From Portunus trituberculatus (taxonomy: Eukaryota > Arthropoda > Malacostraca > Decapoda > Portunidae), in contig NC_059287.1 in assembly GCF_017591435.1 (NCBI RefSeq), positions 12,393,619 to 12,457,618 on the forward strand: a stretch of DNA of 64,000 bases. The letters run 5' to 3'. Below, in pieces: positions 1 to 53,120 of the stretch. A program made the position numbers and the translations under genes. The notes below the pieces were generated by a model, which was given only the letters and a program-made list of their open reading frames with translations, ran no database searches and was not told the origin of the DNA. Every line of letters begins with the position of its first letter. The stretch's first letter is position 1.

Positions 1-320
1 CTTTGTATCATCGTCATCATCATTATATTCTTGTATTAGTAGTAGTAGTTATTGTTGTTGTTGTTGTTGTTGTTGTTGTGGTGGTGGTGGTGGCGGTGAT
101 TATATTATTTATTTTCTATTAAAAAGTAATGATGGAGGAAGGAGAACTAACAACAGCGACAGACACAAAACCAAAGACCGTAATGTTGATAGAATAGTAA
201 TAGTAATTTAAGATAAATCAAATGGTCATAAAATAAGATAAAGGTAAAAGACGTAAAAACTTAAAATGAATAAGATTGTAAAAAGAATGTCATTACGTGG
301 CTATATAAACTCACCACTGA

Positions 321-377
<57 letters not shown>

Positions 378-1541
378 GCAGTCTCCTTTCTCCCCTGTGA
401 AGGTCAAGGAGGAGCAATGTGACTTAAGCAACATCATCACATGACTCAAGAATGCATAAAGTTTTAACCACATTTTTGCTTACCTGGAAACAGCGAACTG
501 GGCGGAAATTCTCTGTAACCTAACGAATAATTTCTTTGTCTCTCTCTGGGAAGCGCTTTCTCTTCTCGTGTTGCAAGGGTTTTTTAGTTGCGCATCTTGA
601 TCTTTCTCTTCCCCGCCTCGCCTGTCTACCTTACTTCCGCCTTTCTTCGTAATGATTCGAAGTAAAAAAGAAACTCCTATTATTCGTCTACTTTATTTAT
701 TTATTTATTTATTTTTTAGTAACCGTGGTTGAGAAATATATAGTTAGCTTTTTTACTTCATTTGAGTTTTTGTCCAAACTCGAATGATATTAGTCAAAGC
801 TCTTTATTAAATTTTTCGTCCAGACTCAAATGATATTAGTCAAAAAGTGATTTCCCCAACCTATTTTTTCTATCCATATTCACTTCACTAAAGATAACAA
901 TTTTTTTTCGTCCAAACTGTGATTAATCTCGAATAATAGTAGTGAAAAAGTGTCACATTTGTTTTCCTTCTCTTTTTACTATTCATGGGGAGTAATGACG
1001 TCTGGTTTAAGCATTAGTGCAAGTTCCCTTTGTTCCTCCACCATCTGCGTCACACTCCTTCCCTAATCACACATGGTAGCAGCTGAAACAGTAACCCACA
1101 TCTTTTCTCCGCATCATCGCAAGTAATCATGTCCGGCAAAAAAAACCCAGAAGTAGTGCAAGTTGTCTTTGTTCCTCAGCCATCTGTGCCACACCCTGAC
1201 ACCCTCCCTTGCTCGGACGCTCAGTCAACTCCCCCCCTCTGGCGTCCGTTTCCCTTCACTCTTCTTCCTCCTCTTCGCCCTCCAACTCTCCACCGTCTCG
1301 ACACTGACCTTCAAATGTTCGGAAGATTTCCACGTACCTTCCTTCGTCACTGTGGGAGTAATGGGGGAGAAGAACACACCTCTCTCTCTCTCTCTCTCTC
1401 TCCGTGCGATGGTGATGAGGTGCGCGTCACGAGTTACACGAAAAGAAAGCTTCGCCTCTTTGTTTCACGAGTCGTTTGAAGACTGAACATTACCTTGCGT
1501 GTTGTGAAGAAGAATGCGTATTATACTGACCAAAAGAGCTA

Positions 1542-1644
1542 AACTCCTTCAGTACCATGACGCGTTTCCATATTCATTCTGCTCTCTATCTGGTGATTAA
1601 TTTTTTATACAGCTTAAAAAATGTGTCCCAGTATTGAAGGGGTT
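1542..1644. mobile_element. TTAA-type MITE, internally deleted copy
   Basis: Keeps both ends (aactccttcagtaccatgac and cccagtattgaaggggtt) but is only about 100 bp instead of 210. Confidence 0.65.
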
Positions 1645-2512
1645 GTTTGTCATTGGATAGGTTTTTATAATGTTTTTCATACTGATTTTTTTTTTATCTA
1701 TTCTTGAAAACATTACAGTGTTATTTTTTCAAGTAGAATAATGTAGAATGATAAGTTTGACCTTTATTCTTTTCCTTACTCTCCTGTTCCTCAAATCATG
1801 ATCCCACATTAGAAAATCGCAATAAGTTAACACCACAGGGCTTTGAGATAGGAGGTACCCCAAACAGTATCCCCTTTAGCCCATAAATTCCCGTGAAAAG
1901 CCCACATGGTATAAATAGAATAAATAAATACAGCAAGTTGAAAGCAGGAGATTGACGCTGGAAAGTTTAAGAATACTATACAGAGCTGTCATAGCGAAGG
2001 AGGTTTCTCACGAAGGACAGAGCTTAGAGGTACAAGAATAGAGAGAAAAGGATGCGTCAGAAAGCACATGTATAGTTGAAGGTGTGAGTAACCAAGGGAA
2101 CAAAGAAACCATAAATCTGCTCTCTTAATTCCATGTTAGCCGAGTCAGTCATGTTTTTATTTGTGGTTTGTTAAGAAAATTTATAGGTGAAGATAGATAA
2201 GGGAAATTACGCCTTCCCTTATTTCTTATTTGATTATTTAGTATCTGTTTATCTATCATTATCTTCCTCCTTCATTTTTTTTATCTATTCTTGAAAACAT
2301 TAGTGTTATTTTTTTTAGTAGAATGATAAGATTTGCCTTTTTTTCTTTTCATTACTGTCTTGTTTTATCTTTCGTATTAACTTGAATTTCGTATTTTTAT
2401 TTACTTTCTTTGTGTGTGTGTGTGTGTGTGTGTGTGAGAGGTGACACACTCAGCGGCTTTTCCTGCGTTGTTCTACATCCATGTGTCACCCTCCCTTCCC
2501 ACGCCCTTTCTC

Positions 2513-2550
<38 letters not shown>

Positions 2551-2661
2551 GCCCATTCCGCAAACCTCCTCCTCCTCCTCCTCCTCCTCCTACCTCTCGT
2601 TTCTCTGTTTGTACCGCGTCAACGTATTTACTCAATGGCTTCTTCGTGGAACTGTGGCGTG

Positions 2662-2697
<36 letters not shown>

Positions 2698-2773
2698 AGC
2701 GCGCGCGGTTTTGTTATGGCTTGTTATGTTTAAATGGATGTTATGTACACTCACACACGCACATGGTGGTTAA

Positions 2774-2833
<60 letters not shown>

Positions 2834-2920
2834 GAGAAAGCTGTGCATAATCATACAGTAAATGCGAAGACATGACCATATACGTGCGTAGATCAACCAC
2901 ACACACACACACACACACAC

Positions 2921-3197
2921 GCGTAGTGTAGTGGTTAGCACGCTCGACTCACACTCGAGAGGGTCCGGGTTCGAGTCCCGGAGGCGGCGAGGCAAATGGG
3001 CAAGCCTCTTAATGTGTGGCCCCTGTTCACCTAGCAGTAATTAGGTACGGGATGTAACTCGAGTGGTTGTGGCCTCGCTTTCCCAGTGTGTGTTGTGTGT
3101 GATGTGCTCTCAGTCCTACCCGAAGATCGGTCTATGAGCTATGAACTCGCTCCGTAATGGGAAGACTGATTGGGTGACCAGGAGGCGACCGAGGTTA

Positions 3198-3199
<2 letters not shown>
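2921..3199 (+). mobile_element. tRNA-Val-derived SINE, copy 1
   Basis: 2921-2993 resembles tRNA-Val(CAC): A box TAGTGTAGTGGTTAGCACG, anticodon stem TCGA/TCGA with loop CTCACAC (anticodon CAC), B box GGTTCGAGTCC. The acceptor stem does not close. A non-tRNA body to about 3199 follows (ggatgtaactcgagtggttg, ctatgagctatgaactcg). (AC)n tracts lie directly on both sides. Confidence 0.85.
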
Positions 3200-3233
<34 letters not shown>

Positions 3234-3398
3234 GAAAACTACATACATAATAATACAAATATATATACAGAAAATAAAGATACACACACACACACACACA
3301 CTATCCTTACGTAATTACCCACCTGTGTCCTACTAAGTCCTAAGCAGCTGTGTGTCATTAAGTGGCCTCCTCTCTGATGGATTGCTGTGTGTTGGCAG

Positions 3399-30272
<26,874 letters not shown>

Positions 30273-30665
30273 TAGAGAGGAGAGGAGAGGAGAGGATGAG
30301 TGTTTTCCTCTCAAGCCGTATCTGTTTTCATTATATTACTACTGTTTTTTTTAATAGTTATATTTATGATGTTTTGTGAAGTTAGAGAAGAAATATTGTG
30401 TGCTATTTTTTTTGTTGCCCATATATGTAGTACAATATGCATTCAGATTATATTGATGTCATGTTCTGTTGTACACTTTTAATGTTTTTTGTTTGGCCCA
30501 TGACACTTGCTTGTGGTGACATCAGGAATTTAGTTCAGGCGACAACAGGAATAACAGGAACTTGTGAGCATCTACAGTTCCAGAAGTAAGTTTTTTTTTG
30601 CTGGATATTCATGTAAGTAGCTACATAACAGCAGTGCATGTTTTCAAATATACTACAAACCTCAC

Positions 30666-30671
30666 AATAAA
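30666..30671 (+). promoter_or_regulatory. Candidate poly(A) signal, fasciclin gene
   Basis: AATAAA about 0.4 kb after the stop codon. A second AATAAA lies at 31125-31130. Which one is used cannot be told from the sequence. Confidence 0.4.
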
Positions 30672-31662
30672 AGAAGACACACAATGTAACACACTTCCAT
30701 CCAGAGATTCCAAATAAGCATACATATACGTATTTACATTTTTACTATTTTAATACACAGACGAGGCATTTTGGCTGAAAATAAATACAAACAGCTTGTC
30801 ATTAACCACTGTACTGCTGGTGATAGTGTTAGCAGTGTGCACTTGCCATGTACCACTAAACACACACACACATGTAGGTGAATTTAGAGCATGAGTCTGC
30901 ATTGTCCTGATGTGGAGTAGTATTTATTGGAGTGTGTAGTGTTCTGCAGCATTGAGAGTGCAATGGCTACAACACTGCACACAGGTCAGCAATGCAGGCA
31001 GACAGGTTATCACTTTTGTAGCTTGTGTTTGTTATCGTTTTATCGTGAGTGTTGCTATCTTTGTGTTACTAATGTCGTAGCAGACCTGTGATGTGTAGAA
31101 TGTGGGCCTTGTGAATTATACAGTAATAAATGCCACAAAAATCACTTCGTATGTTATGTATTTCTACACAGTTTTTTTTTTTTTTTTCCATGTGTCTTGA
31201 CTTCTTAATTTATTCTGTTTTCTGTACATCATTAGTATTGTTATCATTATCATTATTATCACTTATGTAGCATAATCCTTCAATAGCAATTTCTCCTGGT
31301 CTCTGAAATATATATCAATTGTCATGTTTTCTAGACAGGATGCCAACAGATTATTAGACATGTATACTAAAAGATGATAGAAAAAAAAAAATGCTACCTG
31401 AATTCTAACCATGTCTATTTACCATGTTCAGCTCATCACAAAAGAGAGAGAGAGAGAGAGAGAGAGAGGGATGAAAACGTCGACAGGAGTTGATAAGATG
31501 TAAAGCTTTTATCTTCACATTGGTGGTATGAGTAACAAGTGCTTAGTTTGTTAAAAGTTAAAAGAAAAAAGACAGTGATATCTTTATTGCAGCACTGATA
31601 TTATGATCTCGTGGCGTAATGTTAAAACGCATCAACCTCTTGCACCATACTGGCAACTATGC

Positions 31663-31706
<44 letters not shown>

Positions 31707-31743
31707 CACCTGATTAACTTTTTCATTATAATTTTCCTTCTTA

Positions 31744-31749
31744 TTTATT
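31744..31749 (-). promoter_or_regulatory. Candidate poly(A) signal, convertase gene
   Basis: AATAAA on the minus strand about 50 bases after the convertase stop codon. If used, the 3' UTR is very short and the protein ends right after the P domain. Confidence 0.4.
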
Positions 31750-31799
31750 GCATCAATTGAACACCTCTCCTTTTTTTTGGCTTTCCTCTTGGTTTACAA

Positions 31800-44048
<12,249 letters not shown>

Positions 44049-44181
44049 CTAAGGAGATTTCAGCCCTTCACTGTTTATTTATTTATTTGTTTAATTATCA
44101 GTTATTTTACGTCCTTTTTTTTATTGTATTAAGGTTAGGACGGCGCCATTTCCTTGTAAATTGATGGTAATGATAATAATA

Positions 44182-44330
<149 letters not shown>

Positions 44331-44621
44331 TAGGGAAATAATAACGTCAATAACAATAAAATCAGCAGTAAAAATAATAATGATGGTGTTAATAGTAATG
44401 ATAATGATGTTATTGATAATAATAATGATAATAATACATAATAAAAATTATGATAATTACAATAATAATAATAGTAATAATGATAATGATAATAATGATA
44501 ATAGTAGTAGTAATAATAATGATAATAATAATAATAATAATAATGATGATAATAATAATAATAATAATAACAACAACAATAATGATGATAAAAATAATAG
44601 TAGTAGTAGTAGTAGTAATAA

Positions 44622-44735
<114 letters not shown>

Positions 44736-45906
44736 TGATTTTCGCTCTTTCCACAGAGATGTGAGAGGATTTGGGGTATAGGAAGGCGCCTTACCTGCTG
44801 CAGAAGAGAGGTGAGTACAGTAGCCTTCCTTGGGTCGAGATGTGGGTCCTCCTGGGTGCTGTGGCCGTGACTGAGGCAGCACCCACACCCACACCCACAC
44901 CCACACCCACACAGCCCATCCACTCCACATGTGCTTGGTAGATTTCCTCCTTCACCACCGCTTCCTCGCCCATCAGGTCATATCTACAACAATGGTGGTG
45001 TTTTGAGTTCGTGTGTAGTGGACGTGGCGTGAACGTAACTCCTGATAACTGATAACACCTAACCTATGCCTGACTTCCCCGCCACATCAGTGAACTCTTG
45101 TGTGTCTGTGTTACATTTCTTTTGATTCTTTTTGCTCGCTGTTTTGGTGTTGAAGTGCGCGGTAAGTAAAACAGTCGTGATGGCAGGAAGGCTTTCGTTT
45201 TTTAGTTTGTGATTTGTTTGTGTCTGGCGTGCTGTGAGGTTGTCAGGTTTGGTGATGCTGGCGAGCGTCACGCATGGTGCTGAATGACAGGCTTCCGGTC
45301 CCCCGTCCCTCGCGGCAGCATCAGAGGAACGATTAGAGCTCATAGGGGACAAGAGTGATGCGAGGGGTTACACCGAGCGGGGAGATGGGGGCGGGGGTGC
45401 ACAAATAGCTCTCGCCAAGGGTGGCTGTCATGCGTTCTGTTTCGTTAATAACACCTGTTTTATGGTGAAACATCGAATATTTCTGAAGCATTTATCATTT
45501 CCAATATGAGTCATTGCGAAAACTGTATATGGCACTTGTTCATACACAATCCATTGGGAAAAATATTTTTGACGCTTATTCGTGAATGAACCTTTTCGAG
45601 AACTATATATGGCGGCAATGCGTGACCTCTTACCACGCTCAGAGGGTCAAGGAGCGCCATCCCATTCACACACAAGCTTGGGTTGCCAAAGGACTCTCTC
45701 GTGATAGTGAAATGATGCTCTGCTGTCCAAGTTGCATGTATGATGGCGAAATTTGTATTCTTCAGTGCCGACTGCCATCTTTAGCGGACCATTTTTGTTG
45801 CCATTGGCCAGAGCCTTTCTTACGTCAAATACAATGAACCTATCTCCGCTGTGCTGTGTACCGCAGCTTTTTTAAATTATTTTGTTGCATATATATAGAA
45901 TTGACC

Positions 45907-46035
<129 letters not shown>

Positions 46036-47791
46036 AGCTGTCACTGATAAAGCGATAAAAGCTTCTATATAACACATTGACAAGTGGCTGATATGAACCC
46101 TTGTAATGTATTTCAGTTCATTTTGCAATTACCTGTCTTGGGAGATTGTCCGCAAATCATTTCCTCTTGCTGGGATGGAGCTCGGCTGTGTTAAATAAAT
46201 GTTATATCTAATCTATCTATCTACGGGCCATTTTTTGAAACACTTGTGGCTCTAATTGAAGTGACAAGGTTTGACATGGCTTTTATGGTTTTGGTTTTTG
46301 TGACAGATTACCAAGTTTCTTATTAACAGGAAAAAACACTCTTGAAAATCCGGCTGGTTATCTGTGTGACCTTTCCATAATAGTCGTATAGTGACAGCAA
46401 AACGTTACAGAATATGGGCCTGGATGTAGATTGCTGCACGGGATGGCCCAGACAGCACCACACACTCATAAACACACCGTCAGCTCGCAGTGGAAATTGA
46501 AACTCTCGCGGATCTCCTCACTCCATGAAGCAAACCACTGAATGTCGGAGTTAGCAGGTTGATGAGGGAGGTTGCAAGACATTTATCCCTATCTTTTGAC
46601 TAGCTCTTTCGGATCTGCACGGGAACTGGCAAATAAGTGGACCTTTTTTTTCAACTCCTTCTGTTGCTCTTAGCCAGTTTTATACTCTTACATGAAAAAT
46701 AGTTATAATTAATGGTGGTCTAAATATGCAACACAAGTATTCATTGTGTAACGCTTTTCACTTCCTAGATACTGCTGCTCATTATGGTGTATAAAAAGGA
46801 GAATAGAGGAAAAGAAGGTGTAAGTAGATGTTAACAAGTAATAGATGGAATAATACTCACTTAAACACTTTGTCCATTTACGTATATAGAAATAGAGCAA
46901 AAAACATCAACATTAATTTTTATTCAGGTTTATGAATAGAAGTATGAAAGACAGACATTTCTACCACACCATAAAGAGGAACATGGTAAATAGAAAAATA
47001 TATTTACTCTGACAGAAAGAGGAATATGAAAAAAACACCTTTATTTTCATTCAGGCATATCAACAGCATGAAAAAACAAACAAAAAAAACTCATGCTTAG
47101 TCTGACTCAAAAGATATAAAGAGGAGCGTGAGAGAAAACACTTGTCTTCATTCAAGCAGAGGAGCATCAATTCTGAAATATGCTCTTTGAATATAAATAT
47201 GCTCTTTCACTACGTAACGCTATGATATGCTCTTTCACTACTCTGATGTCCAATTTGACTCAGAGGAGCAGGAAAATACATATGTTCAATCTGATATCAA
47301 GAGGAACATGAAAAAAAAAAGAAAAACACCCACAAGGCCTGTATTCTGAGACGTTATTCTCTTTCACCACGATTATTTTTGAAAGGTCACAAATGATAAG
47401 CCTGGTTTATAGGATTTTCTCTTGTTGATAATGTAGAAATCTTGTTAGTATGTCCCGAAACGCTATGATATGCTCTTTCACTACTCTGATGTCCAATTTT
47501 GATTTAGAGGAGCAGAAAAATACTTATGTTCAATCTAACATCAAGAGGCTTATAGGATTTTCTCTTGTTGATAATGTAGAAATCTTGTTAGTATGTCCCA
47601 AGAACCATGGCAACACTCTTAGAAACCTGTGTCACTTCAACTACACCATTTTAAAAGTAAGAGGAGTTACTTTCAAAAGTCTCTCATGGAAGTTAACGTA
47701 TGACCAGTGTATAATTCATATAAAAAGCAAGCATTTCTACTACCTTTACTTGACAATTGAGTTTTTTGTTTATTTTATCGTGAGGTTTATT

Positions 47792-47838
<47 letters not shown>

Positions 47839-48109
47839 AATCAAGCTGTCAATCTAATTATATCTATCTAAACCTCGTATATTCACTGGTGGATGGCGGT
47901 AGCTATGCGTGGCTGGCGCTGCACAGAACTGTTGAACCGTACACTCCCTCCCGCGTCAGGATGGAAACTACTCAGCGTACGTGAAGCTGGAGTGTGATAA
48001 GACATTCACACCCTGACTTATGTTACCCTGATTAGTCTTGAGTTTCAACCAGTACCTTTTATGATGCTTCAGTGGGAAAGTAATGTTATGTGAACTTTTA
48101 TATTTCTAC

Positions 48110-48660
48110 ACGTAATCTTTGAGGAACAATGCTAAACGTTATGATCTATGGTGGATTAATTAGTTTAGTCAACCATTACCCTGTGTTGAGTATGTGAGAA
48201 AGTAAGGTTACGTGAATTTTTTTTACTTTTCTGCTCGTAATCTGTAAGGAATGACGTTAAATCTAGTTTCTGAATACATGCTACTGGGAAAGCATAGTGA
48301 ATATAAGCAACTTTCTACAGAAAAGTAAGGTTATAATGTAAATTTTTCTTTTTTTCACTTATAATCTGTAAGAACTAACGTTAAATGTAGTTTCTGAATG
48401 CATGTTACTGGGAAAGCATAGTGGATATAAGCATCTTTATACAGAAAAATAATGATGTAATTTTTTCACTTATGATCTGTAACAAATAGTGTTAAATCTA
48501 GTTTTTGAATACGTGCTACTGGGAAAACATGGTGGATATAAACACGTATATACAGAAAAGTGAGATTATTATGTAAACTTTTCTTTTTTCACTTATAATC
48601 CTCAAGAAATAATGGTAAATCTAGCTTCTGAATACATGCTACAGGGCGGTCTTTGTGGCA
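48110..48660. repeat. 115-125 bp tandem repeat
   Basis: About five units with cacttataatctgtaagaac, gttaaatctagtttctgaat, acatgctactgggaaagca and tatacagaaaagtaaggtta. Confidence 0.85.
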
Positions 48661-49014
48661 AACTGAAGGTACCTAGTAATGATGAAGGAAAACGATCTGA
48701 AGAATGACTACTTTATTTCTGAGTGTCATCTTAAGAACTTGCTGAAAAGACTGACAGCAAAACATCACTCATTCCTCAGCCTGTGTTCCCTTCACCTGCC
48801 GCTGATGCTTACCTCTGTTACCTATACAAGGGACGAAGGGAATGAATTTAATAACCTCATCATTGTCTTAATAGTGAAGGTGTTATGGAGGTAAAGATGC
48901 AAGTTAGTGTTAGGTTAAGTTACATTAGGTTATTCATGTTGTGAAATGACACCAGGAAGAGGTGGTGGTAGGGGGGGCAGGTTGACGAGATAAGATTAGC
49001 ACATCCGCTCTCGT

Positions 49015-49090
<76 letters not shown>

Positions 49091-49682
49091 TAAAGGGAGT
49101 GACAGATTCTGAAACACCTCCACGCTCTATCCAGTAATTTCAAAAGGCTGTAGTTGAAGTTGCACGGGTTTTTAAGGGTGTTTTTATGGTTTTGGTGAAA
49201 GATTAACAAGATTTCTTCACTACTAACAACAAATACACTCTTAAGGTCCCGGCATATAATTTCTGTGGCCTTTGAAAACAGCCGTGGTGAGAGAACAAAG
49301 CGTTTCTAAATATAAGCCGTGGTGTTATCAGTCAGCTGAGCGTCGGGCTGTACCGGATTCACACCCGTGTCAGTTGAATTGTTTTCCATGAAGTGCTGGA
49401 GACAGAACAGTAAGATTGATAATGTGGATAGATAAATGAAGTAAGGTAAAACAGAAGATAAAATGAACTAGTAGATACAACAAATCAACTAAAAGGTAGG
49501 TAAATAAATGTTAAATACTCCACGGTTTTTTTTTCTTATTTTGCGTGAATATTTATTTATTTATTTATCATTTTTTGTGGAAGGAAGCGTGGTAATTCTG
49601 TGGTGTTTGTGAGAGGGCTTTTATTTATTCATTACCTTTTATTCAGACATTTTTTTTTTTTTCATTTGATCTCTCTTCATAT

Positions 49683-49895
49683 TTAATCTCTTCAGTAGCA
49701 GGACGCGTTTTCATATCCATTTTGGTCACTATTTTGGTGATATTATACAGCTTCAGAAACATGTTGGGATTAGAATAGTGAAGAATCTGGCCATTAATCT
49801 TTTGACCTCCATAGACCCTTCCTAATGCAAATAAAATCATCCAATATAAAAAAAAAAATCATGGTAAAAATGCGTGTCAGTATTGAAGAGGTTAA
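49683..49895. mobile_element. TTAA-type MITE, full length
   Basis: TTAA at 49683-49686 and 49892-49895; internal ttatacagcttcagaaac and gtgaagaatctggccattaa are shared with other copies. Confidence 0.82.
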
Positions 49896-50010
49896 AATTT
49901 TTGCAGTACTAACAAGCGGCGCCATATGACCCTGGCTCTGCAACGCCACCTCGCCTCTCACTCACTCACTCCAGGATATTCAATAGGCAGTGTTTTTTTT
50001 TTTTCAGGCA

Positions 50011-50016
50011 TTTATT
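50011..50016 (-). promoter_or_regulatory. Candidate poly(A) signal, Gasp-like gene
   Basis: AATAAA on the minus strand about 435 bases beyond the stop codon of the distal terminal exon. Confidence 0.35.
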
Positions 50017-50189
50017 TACAAAAAAAATCTTAATAATATGGTACAACTTAACAATATACAACAGAGGAGTAGATATAAAGGAGACGAAAAATTTTGGAAC
50101 AAGGGAGTAACAATTTGAGAGCCCTGAATTTCCAGTAGTTTTAAAGGGAGAGCTAAAGAGGAAAGCCATTGGTTATCGTGGAGGCGAAC

Positions 50190-50400
50190 GTAAATATCTG
50201 GCAAATTTCTTGGTATTCTCGACATCACAGGGAGACATTGAGACGAAATATCTGACAAATTTCTTGGTATTCTTGACTTACAAAGGAAATCGTGGAGAAT
50301 GTCTTGATAACTTCTTGATATTCTTGACGTAAACAAGGAAATCATGGGTTCTGAATATATGGGGAATTTCTTGATACTTTTGACGTGATAGGGAAGTCAT
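50190..50400. repeat. 57-bp minisatellite in Gasp-like 3' UTR
   Basis: About four units of aaatatctgacaaatttctt, ggtattcttgac, aggaaatc. If the AATAAA at 50011-50016 is used, the repeat is transcribed in the 3' UTR of terminal exon B. Confidence 0.8.
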
Positions 50401-50450
50401 GGGGGCCTTAAATTACATAAAAAAGGGAGCGTTGTTGCTTGTACCGTAGC

Positions 50451-50505
50451 TTAGAGGCCCAGACCGCGGAGTGTTTTAAGATCCAGGTCGCCGTAATAGT
50501 CCTCG
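50451..50505 (-). CDS. Gasp: Gasp-like terminal exon B (short tail)
   Basis: After ctccttccag it encodes EDYYGDLDLKTLRGLGL, then TAA. It repeats the first nine residues of terminal exon A with silent base changes, so it is an older duplicate kept under selection rather than a recent copy. Confidence 0.85.
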
Positions 50506-51754
50506 CTGGAAGGAGAAAAGAAAACGTAAATGAGTCGGAGAAAGAAAATTGTGGTTAGTTTATAATAGACTAAATAGAGAATATTTCCAAAAGTACTGTG
50601 ATAATAATATAGTAAATGAACACCAGTGAAAAGAAAATGGTTCGTTGAAGTTTATAGAGAGAATATTTAAACAGGAACTGTATCAATAGTGATGTTACGT
50701 AAATGAAATCCGAGAAAAAGAAAATTATGCTTAGAAGTTCTTGCGAGATACTTCCACAAAACCATAATATACTGACGACGCCGTAAAATAAACACTGACG
50801 ATACATATATAGTACAATAATCTAACAAAGAAAATACCATCTTTGCAAATATTGGCGACTCTGCAGAGAAAAAAATATAGAGATAAAAAAAAAACACTAT
50901 GTATTTTTTAAGGTATGCACATTAACACTATACGCTGGTTGACAAGTGATCCATCTGCATGTGAAACCTCTTTAGAATCAAGATAAAAAAAGTGGGGATG
51001 CGGTTAATTACTTGAGATATTCATATAAGTTAAGGAGGAAGAGAATTGAGTGCACCAACTGACGAGATATCCATACAAGTTAGGGAAGGGAGAGAAGGGA
51101 GTGGAGTGGCGGGAAATGCACTAACTCACTATTGAATTAAGGTGGAAGGGAAGACTTTAACATAGTAACAGGTGAAGTGAGTGCATGCAGCGGAACAAGA
51201 CTCGTGCAAGGTCCTTAAGGGAACGTGCAGGAGGTGGAGAGTGAGTGGAACAGAAGTGACTCGTGAGATAAGAACGCTTTTTCATCATTATTTTCTCTGC
51301 TTGTAACTGGTGGTGGTTGTGGTTGTGGTGGTGGTTGTGGTGTGACTCGCTCCTTTGTTGTCACCTGAGGGAACGTAGCAAACAGTGACAGAAGACCGCA
51401 CCTGCAGGACTCCTTAAGCTGGAAGGACTACAGGGGCTTCCTCAGGGGCGGCGATGCGGGGGCGGGGGTTGGCCACTTCCCCTCCTCCTGCCAAAAACAC
51501 CTGGCTCCTCTTCAGTGCCACGAGATCCAGGTCACCGTAGTAGTCCTCGCTAAAGGGAGGTCAGTCCAGGTCAGAGGCGCGACAGAGGTTAAGGGAGGGA
51601 GGGAGGGAGGGCCTGGTGACTTAGCATGCAAAGGACAGTGACATGCTGAGTTGTGACCTGCTGTGACCTGGTGACCTCGCGTTTAGTAAGGTGGTGATAA
51701 CTTGCTTTGTTAAGGGACTGCCACTTGTAGGTCTGATGGCTTTTTGCAGCTTTA

Positions 51755-51829
<75 letters not shown>

Positions 51830-52410
51830 CTATATAAGAGGGGAAAGCTGGCCAAGGGCAATACAACGACTAAACCAAAAAGGCCCACTGAGATGCCACT
51901 TCTTATTATACAGTTGTTGCTTGCTTTATAGTCTTAGGCAGCTCGGTATGATCTATTATTGTTTTTGTTTTATGTCTATTAATTTCATCTCTTTATATGT
52001 TATTGCCAAAATGTGAATGTTGTGGCAGTCTGGTGAACAAAACTCTTACCTAACGCGAGGTCGTAGTGCAGACAGGCGTTTTAAGTATTACTAAGAGAAT
52101 GAATAAGGAAGACGAGTAAAAATAAATAAGAATCTAGTTAAAAAGTTAAAATATTATGTACATCTATACTTTTAAAGCAAGTTAACTATGATGTACTGAA
52201 GGTGGAGTGAGAAAGAGGAGGAGGAGGACGACGTGGTGTTGAGGGAGTGTAGAATTGTTATCAAGAACCACATGCTGTTATAATTACACGTACGTTAATA
52301 CAGACAGACAGACAGACAGACAGACATATAGAGACGGAAACCCAGAGGAGCTGAATGTCCGGGAATGAGAAAAGATTGACATACTGCACACACACAAAAA
52401 AAAAAGAAAA

Positions 52411-52462
<52 letters not shown>

Positions 52463-53043
52463 ACACTCACCATCCAGGCACCAGCTCTGGGTCGGTACAC
52501 TGTCCCAGACCTTCCAGCGCGCCGATCTGGAACACAGTGCCAATGGGGCAGCCGTACTCCCGCGCCACGCCGTCCAGACACACGAAGTACTGGCGGCAGT
52601 CCTCGGTGTGTGGGTGGCGGGAGAAGGATCCAGTGGCAGTCAGCTCACCAGGGGCGGGGCACACGATGCCTTGGGTCTCCAGGGCTGTTGGGGGACAGAG
52701 GAGAGGGGTGTTAATGTAGTGGTGGTGTGTAGGATTGGGCATTGAAGTTTCTGTGTGTGTGTGTAGTTCACATCGGTCGCCTGCTGGTCACCCAGCCAGT
52801 CTTCCCCATTACGGAGCGAGCTCAGAGCTCATAGACCGATCTTCGGGTAGGACTGAGACCACAACACACACAACACACACCGGGAAAGCGAGGCCACAAC
52901 CCCTCGAGTTACATCCCGTATCTATTTACTGCTAGGTGAACAGGGGCTACACATTAAGAGGCTTGCCCATTTGCCTCGCCGCGCCGGGACTCGAACCCGG
53001 CCCTCTCGATTGTGAGTCGAGCGTGCTAACCACTACACTATGC

Positions 53044-53120
<77 letters not shown>

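Larger units (their letters stand above)
1..3398. other. Region upstream of the first recognised fasciclin exon; no gene supported
   Basis: Contains microsatellites, a deleted MITE copy (1542-1644) and a SINE (2921-3199). Trinucleotide runs lie at 40-95, (TG)n at 322-374, (CT)n at 2515-2549, (CTC)n at 2567-2592, and (CA)n at 2664-2695 and 2779-2830. The open frames near 1129-1486 and 2410-2861 are pyrimidine-rich or microsatellite translations without homology. The leader exon of the downstream gene could lie here or beyond the window edge; I could not identify it. Confidence 0.6.
30273..31799. other. Convergent intergenic region with poly(A) signals
   Basis: This separates the stop codons of the plus-strand fasciclin gene and the minus-strand convertase gene. 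It holds the probable 3' UTRs of both. Short (GA)n tracts occur at 31444-31467 and 31670-31702. I see no coding exon. Confidence 0.6.

Noticed and set aside
1129..1486. Possible leader exon with a hydrophobic stretch (LFFLLFALQLSTVSTL)
   Set aside because: Pyrimidine-rich DNA gives such stretches by chance; no donor in suitable phase for fasciclin exon 1 and no homology.
2921..2993. A functional tRNA-Val gene
   Set aside because: The acceptor stem does not close and the same head plus a 200-bp body recurs at 52765-53044, so it is a SINE.
45586..45837. 83-residue open frame in unique-looking sequence
   Set aside because: No recognisable family and no supporting splice or promoter signals; too weak to call.
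47450..47857. 135-residue open frame
   Set aside because: Consists of the dispersed repeat family and a (CT)n tract.
48679..48894. 71-residue open frame (MMKENDLKND...)
   Set aside because: No homology, no splice signals, adjacent to a tandem repeat; compatible with chance.
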